From Erpobdella octoculata (taxonomy: Eukaryota; Annelida; Clitellata; Hirudinida; Erpobdellidae), in the NCBI GenBank assembly GCA_963978895.1, contig OZ022241.1, positions 12,906,856 through 12,970,855 on the forward strand: DNA of 64,000 nt, in the 5' to 3' direction. The notes below the pieces were generated by a model. That model did not search any database. It was given only the letters and a program-made list of their open reading frames with translations, and was not told the DNA's origin. A program made the position numbers and the translations under genes. Shown in pieces: positions 1 to 12,600 of the stretch (the first letter of the stretch is position 1; the number at the start of each line of letters is the position of its first letter).

Positions 1-50
1 GATTTATTTTTAATTATTTTTTATTTGAAAGAAAACTTTGAAAATTCACT

Positions 51-1057
51 ATGCTCGTTTTTCGAACGGTGGTCGTATAGACTACTGAAAACGACAAAAT
101 GTTTAAAAGTCAATTTCTTTTTTTTCTCAATGCAAACAATTATAATATAAATTTTAGGCTATAAACAAAAAAGCTAAAAACACATTTCTGACTTTATCAG
201 TAACACAGTTCAATAAAATCCGAAATTTTAACATTAAATAAATCTGTCAAGCAGTTCATGATAGTCGTTTCAGAACCGGAGTGTGCGGAAAGCACCAAAA
301 CAATTCCGATGAAGTCGTTTGCCGCACTTGGCCCACATGTACAGTGTTTTGCCACAATTTTCCAGCTTGTAGCGACCTACTGTTTTTACCTTTTCCAGAT
401 CGTGACCATGGCCAGTTGCTGAATCTTCCCTATCGTTTTGTTTCTTCAACCGTGCATGAATTCATTTCATCGGTATAAAACAACCTAAACAGCCTATATG
501 GGGTTTTTCAAGCAAAGCACCATTGTGGTGTTTCAAACTCGTTATATATAGACTGTTTTAAAAGTGGCTATTCAAATGACTCTTTTTGGTCCAAGTGCAT
601 TTCAATTGTTTTTGGCGTTTTGGTTGCCGCGGCATTGAACTGACCGTATTTGCGACCTACATTTCTTTACCCAAAGAACCGACACAGTCTAATCCCATCC
701 CATCATTAGTATAATCAACTTCTACCTTCCCAGATACATTACAAAGAATAACATTTCTTCTTCATTTGCTTATTCATTAGTCACGTGTTATGATGCGCCG
801 GGCGGAAGAATGACAAGTATGTCAACCTCAATGCTATCATCATCATCAAGAATTAGTTCCATAGCTTCTTTCAACGTGAAAAAACGTTCTGTTTGACGCC
901 TTTCATTTTTAAACTTTACAAACATTTCATTCGAAGAATTAAATTTGCAAAAAACACTATCACCAATTCAACAACTGCACAACTATAAGCTGAATAAACT
1001 AGTTTCGACTCGTTCGCATAAAGTACTCTATACGACCAACGATCGTAGAACGAGCAT
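51..1057. mobile_element. piggyBac-like DNA transposon remnant bounded by inverted repeats
   Basis: Inverted repeats lie at 51-80 and 1028-1057 and match at 26 of 30 positions; similarity continues a few bases inward. Between them the minus strand carries two decayed coding pieces. One, at 270-440, ends in a Cys-rich segment with spaced C, C, C residues and a terminal Arg-Phe-stop, resembling the Cys-rich tail of piggyBac transposases. The other, at 788-862, starts with Met and is acidic, as in piggyBac N termini. No TTAA target duplication flanks the 30-bp repeats, so they may be subterminal. The repeats are certain; the family call is tentative. Confidence 0.4.
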
Positions 1058-1089
1058 GACTCATACATGTTCAGATTGTGAGTTAGTGT

Positions 1090-2100
1090 AAACACAATAA
1101 AATTTAATTAAAGTTGCTGTTTACTTTTGAGTACATCCTCTTTCGATATTTCAAACTTTTGTTATGATAACTCTCATGAAATTAGCATAATAAATTTTTA
1201 AAGTAATATCGGTCGAAAACCTTGAAAATGCTCATATTCTAACCCAGATTAAACTACTTAATACGAATAAAAAAATTATTTAAAAAATTGTATACAGTGT
1301 ATTGAAGCTTTCTTAACATAAAAAAAACTTTTAACAGAAAAAAAATTACAGCTTAATTTTATGCAACGCCAAAAATAAGTGTGTTCGTAAAACGTACGAT
1401 GGTCTAAAACGGGTAAACAACAATTTACTAATTTACAATTAATATTCCTCTTAATTTAATTAACAATAATATTATTATTATTAACAAAAATTAACTATTT
1501 CCTAATATAATTCCTATTGGAAAGTTCGATACTTTGCGGATATATAAGAAAAACATCGTACGTCATCGCTGAATATAAACAAGTTGAAAATAAACAATTC
1601 ACCGAAGTAGTAGTCGGCGGGTTTTTTCCAATTTTGAGCATACGTCATAACTCAATATAAACAAGTTGAAAATAAATAAATCACCGAAGTAGTACATCGG
1701 CGGGTTTTCCCAATATCAGCCATTGAAAAATTGGTTTTTTTGTAGGCGGTTTTTTTCATTATCAGCCATTAAAGGTTGGGTTTTTTCGTAGGCTTTTTTT
1801 CAATATCGCAAATAAAAGTTGTTTTTTTTTCGTAGGCGTTTTTTTTCTGTAATAGCCGTTACCGTTTGTTTTTTTCGTAGGCTGTTTTTTCCGAAAAATT
1901 TCATCTGCTACTGCATAAAATTGTCACACGCTTCACTTGCGAAGCGTTCGTAAAGTTATTACTATAACAGCGTATTGGTGTTGTTTTTGAGCTTAGAGTT
2001 CGATTTGAGTACAACTACTTTTACTATTAATATGTAAAAACTCACACGCTTCGCGAAGCGTGCGTCAAGTGCTGGTATATCTATAAAGAGGTGCACGATA
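1090..2100. repeat. Gene-free spacer with short tandem motifs and a perfect palindrome
   Basis: No gene is visible here. From about 1565 to 1890 there are diverged copies of motifs built on a 'caccgaagtagta...cggcgggtttt' block (two copies about 85 bp apart) and a 'ttttttcgtaggc' block (about four copies). An 18-bp perfect palindrome, cacgcttcgcgaagcgtg, lies at 2045-2062, and a related imperfect one lies near 1927-1950. Confidence 0.5.
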
Positions 2101-2211
2101 ATGAATTGGCAGATTATTGGCTGCTACCAATTATTGACCAATACTGATTGTGATATGAAATGGCCGATACAAATTATTGACAAAAGAGCTGATACCATAT
2201 ATACACCTCTA

Positions 2212-2327
<116 letters not shown>

Positions 2328-2449
2328 TCGGCTTTTTTTAAAGAACCTTTGAAAAGAATTCCATATTATGGACACACTAGAAGTTATAAAATACCGAAAC
2401 TGGTTTTAGGGAGCCTGACATATAAAAATAAATTGTATTATATTTGTAG

Positions 2450-4248
2450 CTTTCAACACTTTGTTAGCAACTGATTCTGTGTCGAAATCCGCGTCTCTTT
2501 CGGCATCTTGCTGGCACCACAGGTCCAAGCCCTCGGTTTCTCAGCAGCTTTCAAATCGCAAGCAAGGATTTTTAAAGTTAGATTGTGTTTATTATTTAAA
2601 AATAAATGACCTCGAAATAATGGAAAGTTATCGAGAACCAAGAGTTTATTTTTTGTTTCAGTCAACAACAGCATAGGACGACTATTTTGCCATCCGTATC
2701 ATTCTCTCACCCTCCTCGTTTTCGTAACAACAATAGAGGTTATAACCAATGGAGATGGAATCATTCATCAGATGTAATTTTACTGCTTATTGTTTCTGAT
2801 TAAGTTTTTTAAATTCAAAGATTTTCTTTTTATTTCAGAAAACAAATACCGCTAGAAGTCTTGCTAACGAAAGGTGTGACACTCTGGTGATATTTGATGC
2901 CCAGCTTTTTAGCATTTATATTACTTGAAGTTGTTTTATTCTTTACTTTTTGATTGATTAAGGGTTGCTGGATCTCAGAGAACGAAGGAACCAAAGTGCA
3001 GCTTATCTGAAACAAAAAATTATGTCGTTTCAACAAGTAACCACATTGTTTGGTAATTAACATTTTGGCTTCTGTTTTTAAATTTCAAAAATTTCAGGTG
3101 TATCACGAGGTAGCTATATTGAAGCAATGAAGGACTGTGAGGAAATTGATTCACAAGTGATCATGACGGAACTGTCAGCAAAGGAATCTCAGTCGATGAA
3201 TAATCAAGGAGAACCTCATTTTGAGTGCTATCCAGATTGTGTAGCTGTGTCGGGTGGCGGGGACAACTTCGTAAAACATCATTCAAACTGCAGCAAGTTT
3301 TCTTTCTCTGACTCCACTTCTCTTCTGAAAAACAACCCAATTATGTTGTCTGCATCGTCATGTGCTGACAGCCAGATGTCTCCACCCATTATTCCAGAAT
3401 CTAATGTGATTGTTACTGCAACGACCTCCAGCTCTAAAACTCTGCGACCTATTTTAGGGGCATTGGCAAATCAAACATATAACTCAATTACAGATGATTC
3501 TAGAACATCTTTCCCTCCACGTCTTGATAATTTACCACTAAATTCGGTTTCTTTTCCTTCATTGCCGCGGGCTTCTAGCTGTGGAGTTTTATTGCAGGTG
3601 GAAAATGATGTTAAGCATCAAAATTCTGAGGAAAGTAACCCAAATACAAACTTCACACCCATTAGTTTCTTGCCAAATATAGCTTATAATTTTGACACGT
3701 TTTACAACCAAACTAACGTAGATTCTCGGATCAACTATGTCTCACCATCTCCATATTTTCATTTCAATCAACAAGCTGATTCTATCCAGCCTCATGCTCA
3801 TCCTCCTCCCATTCCTTTGGCCAATCTCGCACACCATATTACGACGTCACATCTTCCACCTTTCTCAAATTCGCTCTCAACACCTCCCCTTTGTTCGTGT
3901 AGTTGTTGCCCATCTGTGGCATCATACCCATCGTATCCAATCTGGCAGGCACCTCACTTGCTTTTCAGAAGCAATGGAATGGTTGCTCCTCGGTTTCCTC
4001 CTATAAATGTAAGAAATGGAGCTTTTGTGAAGCCTCATTTTGACTATGTACAATATGATTCGGGCATGATTCCTTCTATTTCTGCTACTGTTGTAACATC
4101 TGTGCCTTCAAGTACCAGTGTACCTCCCATTATTCCACAACTGTCTCAGTCCTCGACGAAGATATTTTGCCACAACTGTGGAAGTTCCAATCACTCGGCT
4201 GACTCGTGTTCTGAACCTTTTATGCTGTCTGTTGGGCAAGCGGGTTAG
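2450..4248 (+). CDS. CCHC zinc-knuckle protein, 3' exons (ZCCHC2/ZCCHC14-like?)
   Basis: This is the 3' part of a multi-exon gene; its start lies outside the window. Supported exons are 2450-2576, 2662-2773, 2839 to about 2875, and a long terminal exon 3098-4248. The first two introns keep the frame (phase 2, then phase 0). The third donor is weak; ending the exon at 2875 preserves phase. The second exon is rich in Gln, Arg and Asn. The terminal exon codes for a Ser/Pro/Thr-rich, low-complexity stretch of about 380 residues with His/Pro-rich and Cys-rich patches, ending in one zinc knuckle, CHNCGSSNHSADSC (C-x2-C-x4-H-x4-C), about 14 residues before the stop. A single knuckle at the extreme C terminus after a long disordered region recalls ZCCHC2/ZCCHC14, which bind RNA in post-transcriptional control. 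The rest is too divergent to be sure, so the family name is an inference. Confidence 0.55.
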
Positions 4249-4984
4249 TTTGTGCATTTTATTTGACTTCTTTTGATTAAAAGTTTATTAAGAATAGTTT
4301 TTTTTATTAGTTTGTAAATGTTAAGATGGAAAGCCATATTTAGATTATTATTTTATATTTCTTTTTAGCTCAATTCAAGCTGAAGGCTGTTCCAAAAACA
4401 GACTCAATGAACTCATAGTTTTCAGTAGACTGTGTTTATAAGTTGTGATTATGATCAGCATGTCTTCCTGCCTAAATATGTGTTTTTAATTTTATCATGC
4501 ATTTAAAGTTTTTGATTACTCAAAACTTTTAAGCACTTTCTCAGTTGATTCTCTTGTTTTGAAAATAGAGTTATGAAAATCAACTCGGCTGAATGGTTAT
4601 TTTGTGTTTTGTTTGCTCTGGGTTGAAGTGCTGAGCTTTTGTACAAGACGGCTCGGTTAGTTAACGCACCTGAATTTAGGAATGCGAGTCGTTAGTTTGA
4701 TTTTTGTTGTGTCATATGGTCGAATCGGTAATCTATTATTTCTTTTGATCGATGGAAATGATTATAGTGGCTTCGAGTATTATAATTAAAGGTTCGATAC
4801 ATAAGGATTTCTAAAGAGCGGATTTGAAATAAGACTGGTCCAGGCCTGAGCCTGATTAGTTTTGGTTAATAGAAGCAATCACAAATGCTTATAAAAACTT
4901 GAATTTCCAACAGTTTCTGTGTATTGTAACTGCTTCACTTGTATTTTACTTGTAATTGGGAAAAATTGCAATTTAAATGTAAAT

Positions 4985-5095
4985 GTTTGATAATTTATAT
5001 AGCGCCTCATCCAGATTTCAGAGGCGCTGCTCTTTTACATGCCCCACGTTCAATGCTAACAATCTACCAACTAAGCTAACCTAGCACATATTTTT
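4985..5095 (-). mobile_element. tRNA-derived SINE with an L2/CR1-like tail
   Basis: Read on the minus strand, a degenerate tRNA-like head ('gttagcttagttggtagatt') is followed by a body and the terminal motif ggcgctatataaat. The same tail motif occurs in the SINEs near 42.8 and 43.6 kb. Such tails are typical of SINEs mobilised by CR1/L2-type LINEs. Confidence 0.5.
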
Positions 5096-5234
5096 AAGGC
5101 CAATAACTACCTTTAATCTCCAATGTAACGGCTGTCGATCATTACCTAGTGTGTTCAAGCAGATTTTCGAAGTTGGAATAGATCACTAAAATGTTATATG
5201 AGGAACAATTATCTGAATTATCACAGTTACAGTG

Positions 5235-6164
5235 CAGTGGCGTAGCGAGGGTGGAAGCAGCCACCCCGAGCACCGGTGGCTAGGGGGTGTCCAAAATAAA
5301 AAAAATGGATTAATGGGATTATATATTGAACTTGTTAAGGTTTTGGAAAAATTTTGGGAGAAGTACTTACAACTACCCCACCCCCATCATCAGCTATTTG
5401 CTTTCACGTTTCCGCTCGCTCTCCCGCTCCGCTCATTTTGTGACCGATTTAATTTTTTTTCACAAAAACCTTCCCCAATCGAATCTCAAGCTGTTTTGTA
5501 GGAATTTCATTACGATCGGATTACTGGTGTAGTAATGCATAAAGGCGATTCAGCGAAATCTTGGTGGGGCGAAGATTTGTTAAATTCAACCTAGAGAATC
5601 TTCAAACTCAAATGACCATGCCAATATACACTAGTTTCGTGTATTTTTATGTAATAAAAACAGTATACAAAAATATTATTTTTTATTTAATATTGAACGC
5701 AGACAAAAAACGTTTAAATTATGAATTTAACAAAGGGTATCGAAAAAATTAACAAGTAAAGGAAAAAACGAGTTTTTTAACACAAACTTTAATTTCAAAT
5801 ACACTCGATTTAGAAATACGAAAGATGTTCTTTCTTTTTTTTAATTGAATCATATATTGTCATCCAATATAAAGCTACGCTAAAAGTTTCAGCTTTCTAG
5901 TTAGTCAAAAAGCTGGTTAAATTTAACTTGCAAGATTGCGTACACACAAACAGAAATTGTAACCTAAATAAAAGTTTGTAAAAAATATTAGCAGTGATAT
6001 ATGATATATAACTAAGTAGATACAATTCAAAATGTATGAAAAATACTACGCTTATCAACTAATCTAAATAAATGCATAAGTGTACCAATAATATAGACAT
6101 TTTTTTATTTGGTGGAAAAAATCATAGTGGGCCGTCGCCCCCTCCCCCTCAATCGCCGCCTCTG
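5235..6164. mobile_element. Non-autonomous element sharing sequence with 38.7-39.4 kb
   Basis: It begins with cagtggcgtagcgagg and ends with cgccgcctctg (reverse complement cagaggcggcg), a loose inverted pair of the hAT type. No clear 8-bp target duplication was found. The stretch about 5750-5995 aligns with 39,145-39,390 (for example 'aacacaaactttaatttc' in both), so it belongs to a family with at least three copies in this window. No coding region is seen. Confidence 0.45.
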
Positions 6165-6608
6165 AGGGTAACCGTAAAATACAAATGTCTTAACATTTAA
6201 GCAGAATACACCGTTTTTCAATATTTATAATAGCAGAAAACTATTTCGAAATGCCATTGTTTAACATAAGTTTTAAAAAATTCCATTGCCACAAGCGGCA
6301 TAGGGATGGCGACCTCATCCGATGTTACCAAATAGGTAGTTTTACCCACTGATCTCTATATTTAATTATAGAGATCAGTGGTTTTACCATATCTGAGTTT
6401 TACATTCTGTGTACAGACATAGGATAAGTCTTGCATTTTTCAATTGTTTTATTCTTTACACAAAATTGAATAAAAATTTAGTAAATCATTATTTAGTGTT
6501 AAAAAACTAATAGTTTTTGGTCACATCTTTACAACTACTTGTCATTCCTCCACCTTTCAAACGTGGATGCCAAAGCGGTTTTTGAGGTATTTATTACTCT
6601 GATTGAAT

Positions 6609-9600
6609 ATGGCTGGTTCAGGTGCCGGAGGTGGGGCTTTGGCCACTTTAAAAATTAAAATGCAAAATTTGCGCGAAGATTTGGATAAAACTCGGGATGA
6701 TTATGAGACAAAGTGTCGGGAACTGGAAACCGAAAAATCACAGCGAGGCCAGGTAAGTACAGAAACCCAAGAAATTTTCTCAAATTTTCAAGATTTTATT
6801 TGGTGATTTTGTTTTTTATATAAAGCAAGGGGTCACTCTAACGATTTTTATTGTGGTCTGTTAAAGTGATACCTAACTTTAGCTGCTAAAGTTGAATGTA
6901 GGTCAATGTAGGACATTCCCCTTCCGGACATCCCCCCTCCCGACAGACCTTAGAAATTCCCCCCTGTTGTAAGATTTTTCTTCTCTGATATGACGCTTTC
7001 TCTGACAGATGAAAATAAATAAAATAATGTAGTAGTATGAATTTGTGGTTTTGCAAGAGTTTCTTCCATGTTAAGGTGCAGGAGCTGGGGCTGTCAAAAG
7101 CTTATAAAGAGAAAAATAGGGTAAAGTTTTTTGCGGAATGCTGGATGCCCTGGCATACCTGCCGGTGAACGAAGTAGCGAGTGGGATGCTGTACATTAGT
7201 AAAATGCCTCTTGACGATGGCTTGGAAGCTTTGGAAGATCTAGTGGAATACTTGATCCGGAGCGATCAGATGTGTCCAGCGCACAGGAACTGGGGTTAGC
7301 ATTCAAAAACTGTGCCTTCGTCATGAAACAGTGGCTTCTCTACTCAACAATCTATGCGAGTCATTGAATTGTGGGTTCTCTAGCCTTGTTGGTCATCGCC
7401 ACCCCTCGTTGTAGATGCTAATAGAAGCACTTCAGCAGGACGAAGCAATGGCGTCAACCTCAATTCTAAGGGAGGATCGACAAAGGTGTTACAATCGATC
7501 CTTTTTTCTCTTACGGCTGCATGCCGAGAAAACAAAAAAACTTTTAAAGATGTCCTCATAGAAGGTCTAGGACACTCAATTCAATTAATAATATTTGATT
7601 AAATATCTATATTATAATAGTCCAGCGTCGCTTCCTGATGTCCGCTTAATTTATAGCGCTGTACAAAAAATCTACCTCGGATAATTAGTTTTGACTTAAA
7701 ATTTATGAATAAATATAATGTATACAATAAATAAATATTTTAAATAAATAAGTTTTAAGTCCACAAGAGCTACGTTTTTGCTGGAGATATGTGATTGGAC
7801 GAAGCAACTCAGATATAGAAGCCGTAACCATATTTCTTACGTAATTAGTCGTATAGCTAATATTAAATATTTTTATTAGTAGTTATTAAATATATGATTA
7901 ATTAAATAGTATATAAAAAAATTAAATGTACATAAAAAAGATGCCAATAAGTGTAAACTAAATTCGAGCTGGAATACACCCGTCACCAACGAAACAGAGA
8001 CAGAGAGAGAGAGAGAAAAATCGCATCTTTCTTTTATTTAATTTAATTATTTATTCAATTAATAAATAAATAATGAGAAAAAAATTAAATGAATATATAT
8101 ATATTCATTTATTTTTTTTATTATTTATTTATTAATTAAATAAATACTGAATTTTAAGTCATCAGGCAGATGAGGCATTGCAACTATTGAAATCGTTGTC
8201 AAGGAAACCGCAGCTATAGATTCCGTTACAAAGAAACCTTTACGGTATTTTTTAGAGAAAATATTATAAGTTAAAGGTGTAATTTCCAGCGAAAGAGACA
8301 AATTGTTTACTAAAAATCTATGTTTAAATGATTATTAAATTGAAATTCGTTTTAATAGCGATACGGAATTTCCCGTATCGTTTTGAAATCCCGATTGATA
8401 TCGGGATAAAGATTACAGGACGCAGATGCTTAATCTCTAGTATAGTATAATGTATATGACTGATGCTTGTTGTAAGTAAAGCACAGGCATTTTTTTTTAT
8501 AAATGGGTGTACCAATAACCTCAGTGTATTTGTTTTTATATTTTAAATGTGATACCAAAATTTTTAATTGATGTAATAAAAGTAAAAATTGACATTTTTG
8601 TTATTTTTAATGATTAAAACACAATGATTAAATTTGCTCTAATATAATCAGTAATCACTGGAAGGGATTAGAAGAAATTTTAACGTGTTTACAAGTTTGT
8701 ACACATCGGTTGGTAAGAAGCAAGCTAGAGTATGCCATCAATATCTGGTTGATTCATGCATCTGGATTAATGGGACAAGGGGTGGTTGATGAAGAGATTT
8801 GAGTAGTGATATTGCAGCAGTTGATTATAATTGAGAGGCAAGAAGGGCAATGTGCCTTGTACCTTATCCGACCAATAATAAGAATAATAATAATTATTAT
8901 TATTATTAATTTTCTCGGGATTTAAGAATTTATTAATTATTATAGGCTGAAAGCGAACTGATGTCTCTTTCAAGGAAGTTTCAGATGATGGAAGAGTCAT
9001 ACGAGCAGGCGATATCTCGTGCTGATGCTGCTAACCACAAACTTGAAGAATTGACGAAATTCATTGATGAAAGTGAAAGGTGATTATTTGGAATATGGGT
9101 GAACACGTGTGTGTGTGGTATATTTGTGAGATAATCAGGTGAACATGTGTGTGTGGTATATTTGTGAGATAATCAGGTGAACATGTGTGTGTGTGTGTGT
9201 GGTATATTTGTGAGATAATCAGGTGAACATATGTGTGTGGTATATTTGTGAGATAATCAGGTGAACATGTGTGTGTGTGTGTGGTATATTTGTGAGATAA
9301 TCAGGTGAACACATGTGTGTGGTATATTTGTGAGATAATCAGGTGAACATGTGTGTGTGGTATATTTGTCAGATAATCAGCTGAACATGTGTGTGTGTGG
9401 TATTATTCTCACAATCAGGTTAAGAAAGTAATTATTTGCTATGGTGTGAACATTGTGAGTATGCCATTTATTTTTTTGTTGAAAAACTATATTGGATATG
9501 TAATTACTATCCATGTAAAAATTGAAGGATTTCCTAGTTTTTAAGAAGTTCACTTTATTGAACTATGTGTAATCCTCTTGTATGTAAATTAAAAATGTGT

Positions 9601-12600
9601 TTTCTTTATTATGAGTTCAATGGTTCGTTTAGTATCGGTTAGTTTTCGTTCAACAAATTCTTGCGTATATTTTTCATGAACTTTGTTTCATTTTAATCAC
9701 GGTTAGCACATTTCATCACTTACGTGTGTTTTATAATAAAACTTTTATTGCCATGTTGTTGTCAGTGTGAGGAAAAATGTGTAGTTGTGTTATTTGTCAT
9801 CCAGAATCGTGTAGCATTTTTTTTATCTGAAACTATGTAGTATTGTTATTTGTCCTCTGAAACTGTGTAGTATCATTATTTGTCATGCAAAACTGTGTAG
9901 TATCATTATTTGTCATGTGAAACTGTGTAGTGTCGTTATTTGTCATGTGGAACTGTGTAGTAGAAACTGTGTAGTATCATTATTTGTTATGCAAAACTGT
10001 GTATTAACGTTATTCGTGTACATCCATAAATGTGTAATATCATTATTTGTTTACATCCAGATCGAGAAGAGTTCTGGAGAACCGAAGAAATGTAGATGAC
10101 GATAAAATTGAAATTCTAGAAAGAGATCTGAGAGCTGCTAAACTTGCTGCTGCTGAAGCTGAAAAGAAATTTGAAGAGGTTAGATAGATTTTTTTTATAT
10201 ATGTTATTCTTTGTTGTAGACGTTGGTTTTAATGTTATAGTCGTTTTATATTTGTTTGAAAGACCGTAAGGAAGCTGACAATGTCAGAATCTGAGCTCGA
10301 GAGAGCTGAAGAAAGAGCTGATACGTCCGAAAGGTTACTTTGAAACTTCTGGTTGAAATAGTTTTTATGATTTTATTTCTTATATTGGCAATTATTTTGT
10401 TTTTAGGTATTTAAGTTTTATTTATAAAAAAAATTGTTTTCATTTTTTTTTTGTTTGAATGATATTATTTTAAATAAGCTTCTGCGTCCCGTTATTTTTT
10501 TGGAACGATACGATACGATACGATTTCTGAAATTTGCCTCGAATTAAACGATACGATACGAGACGCTTCGACCAATAACGCTACGATATCGATACGATAC
10601 GATACGATTTCGGGATCTCGACTGAAGCGGAAATTTTGCCTAGAGATAACATAGAATGATGAACTATACGCGACAGACAATATTAATAACTACATTAAAG
10701 AAATTCATTGATAAAAATATGTAAATATTAAAAAATTTCAAAATTTATAAAAATTTACCAAATTTAATTTTTTTTTACAACTTGAAATAAGTTTCATTTG
10801 TTTAGTTTCGGTACATCTATTTGTCTAAATTTAGACTCTAAATAAAACGCTACCGCCGATAGAAAGTATTTATTTACTTTTTTTAGTGACGCGGCATGAT
10901 AATGATGACAAACACGAGAAAGTGCCTCTATGCAAGAATTAAAAAAGTGAAAAAACCCAGCGTGTTTATTTATAGGCGATGGCGAATGCGGTTAGCAATA
11001 GCAAGAAAGAAGCTGAGAAAGTTTCGAATTCCAGCTGCAGACGATACGGGCTATGGCACTGTCGTGCACACTACAGGTGGCACACACATACTCACACACA
11101 ACCAAGAATATCATCGAGATTATAAAGATATATCTTAGATGAGCTACTATTACGGTCAATTACGGATATCGAAACACTAAAATAATCATTCCAATTCTAT
11201 GTAACAAATTTGAAAAAATAAGTTTATCAAACAGACTAAACCAAAACATAAACATAGAATGATCATTACTATTACATTACTCATTATTTTCATTAATAAT
11301 AATAGTCATCGATGTCAGCGAGTACGATTGCCTTGTAGGGCTTGTAGTATCAGTAGTATGCAGAGCTCGACTAGCAGCCTAATAGGAGCGTGGCTTTTTT
11401 GCTGCCGGTTCCCAGACTAAAAATAGTAAATAATGGGGCTACAGGCTGTCTGGAAAACCAAATTTAAAGTGGGGATGATAATAGTTATAAACTTCTGTCA
11501 ATAGGTAGATTAATTAATCAATGTTGATGAATCAATTGCAAATATTCACAGTTGTGAGAATCGTTAATTAAATATGTATGACTTTCGTTATTTATTGGAA
11601 AATATTTTTAAAAAATCCCGATATTTTTTTGGGATTTTTATCGGGAATGAAATACTTAGTATCGCTAATTATATAGATACGAGACTTCTTCCGCAGGCTG
11701 TATCGTTTCAATGGCGATACGGGATCTCCCGTATCGTTTTGAAATCTCGATTGAATTCGAGATAACGATATCGTGACGCAGATGCTTAATTTTAAATGAA
11801 TCTACAATTTTTCTTAATTTTAGAAAATGCAAACAGTTAGACATGGAGTTGTCATCTGTGGCCAACACTTTGAAATCCCTCGAGCATAATGAATCAAAAG
11901 TAACCCCACTTTTATCTCTCTGCATTAATCCATATAATATTTGTTTAAATTTTTTTTTTATGTTTACAATTTACATTATACTCTTTAAAATAAAGAAAAT
12001 AAATTTTAGGCAACACAACGTGAAGATACGTATGAAGGAACTATCAAAGAACTTTCCGCTAGACTGAAAGATGTTGGATTGCTTTTATGGATTTATTTAT
12101 TGATTTTATCATTTAAAAATGATCTTTTTGAATGTTCCGTTACTTTCGTAGACATTAATTGTTGGTGTTTTTGCAATAAATTTCCAGACCGAGTACAGAG
12201 CAAGCGAAAGTGAAAGATCGATGATGAAACTTCAAAGAGATGTTGACCAATTGGAAGGTATTATTTCTTTCATCTCGTGTCTTTACTTAATAACTATTTG
12301 GTTGTAAAAGACAATCGGGTAAAGCAACAAGTGCATATATCTAGGTCTCCATATGGTTTTGTGAATTCTTAAATCTGTGGTAAAAGATTTTTAGATTGGT
12401 GAACAAAGTTGCGAGTTTTTTTCAATTAAGTGATAGATTCTATTTAAAATTTTATAATGAAACATAGATTGAAACTTCTATTTTTTACTTATCTTGTGTC
12501 ATGGATTACAGTAATTTTAAAATATGTTTATTGATGTTTGACCTCTTCATCCTATCATGTTTGTTGCACAGCATAATGCAGTGATAGAGTCTTTGATTTC

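Noticed and set aside
281..478. 65-codon Cys-containing plus-strand frame
   Set aside because: It is opposite the minus-strand piggyBac-like Cys-rich tail, which explains the sequence better.
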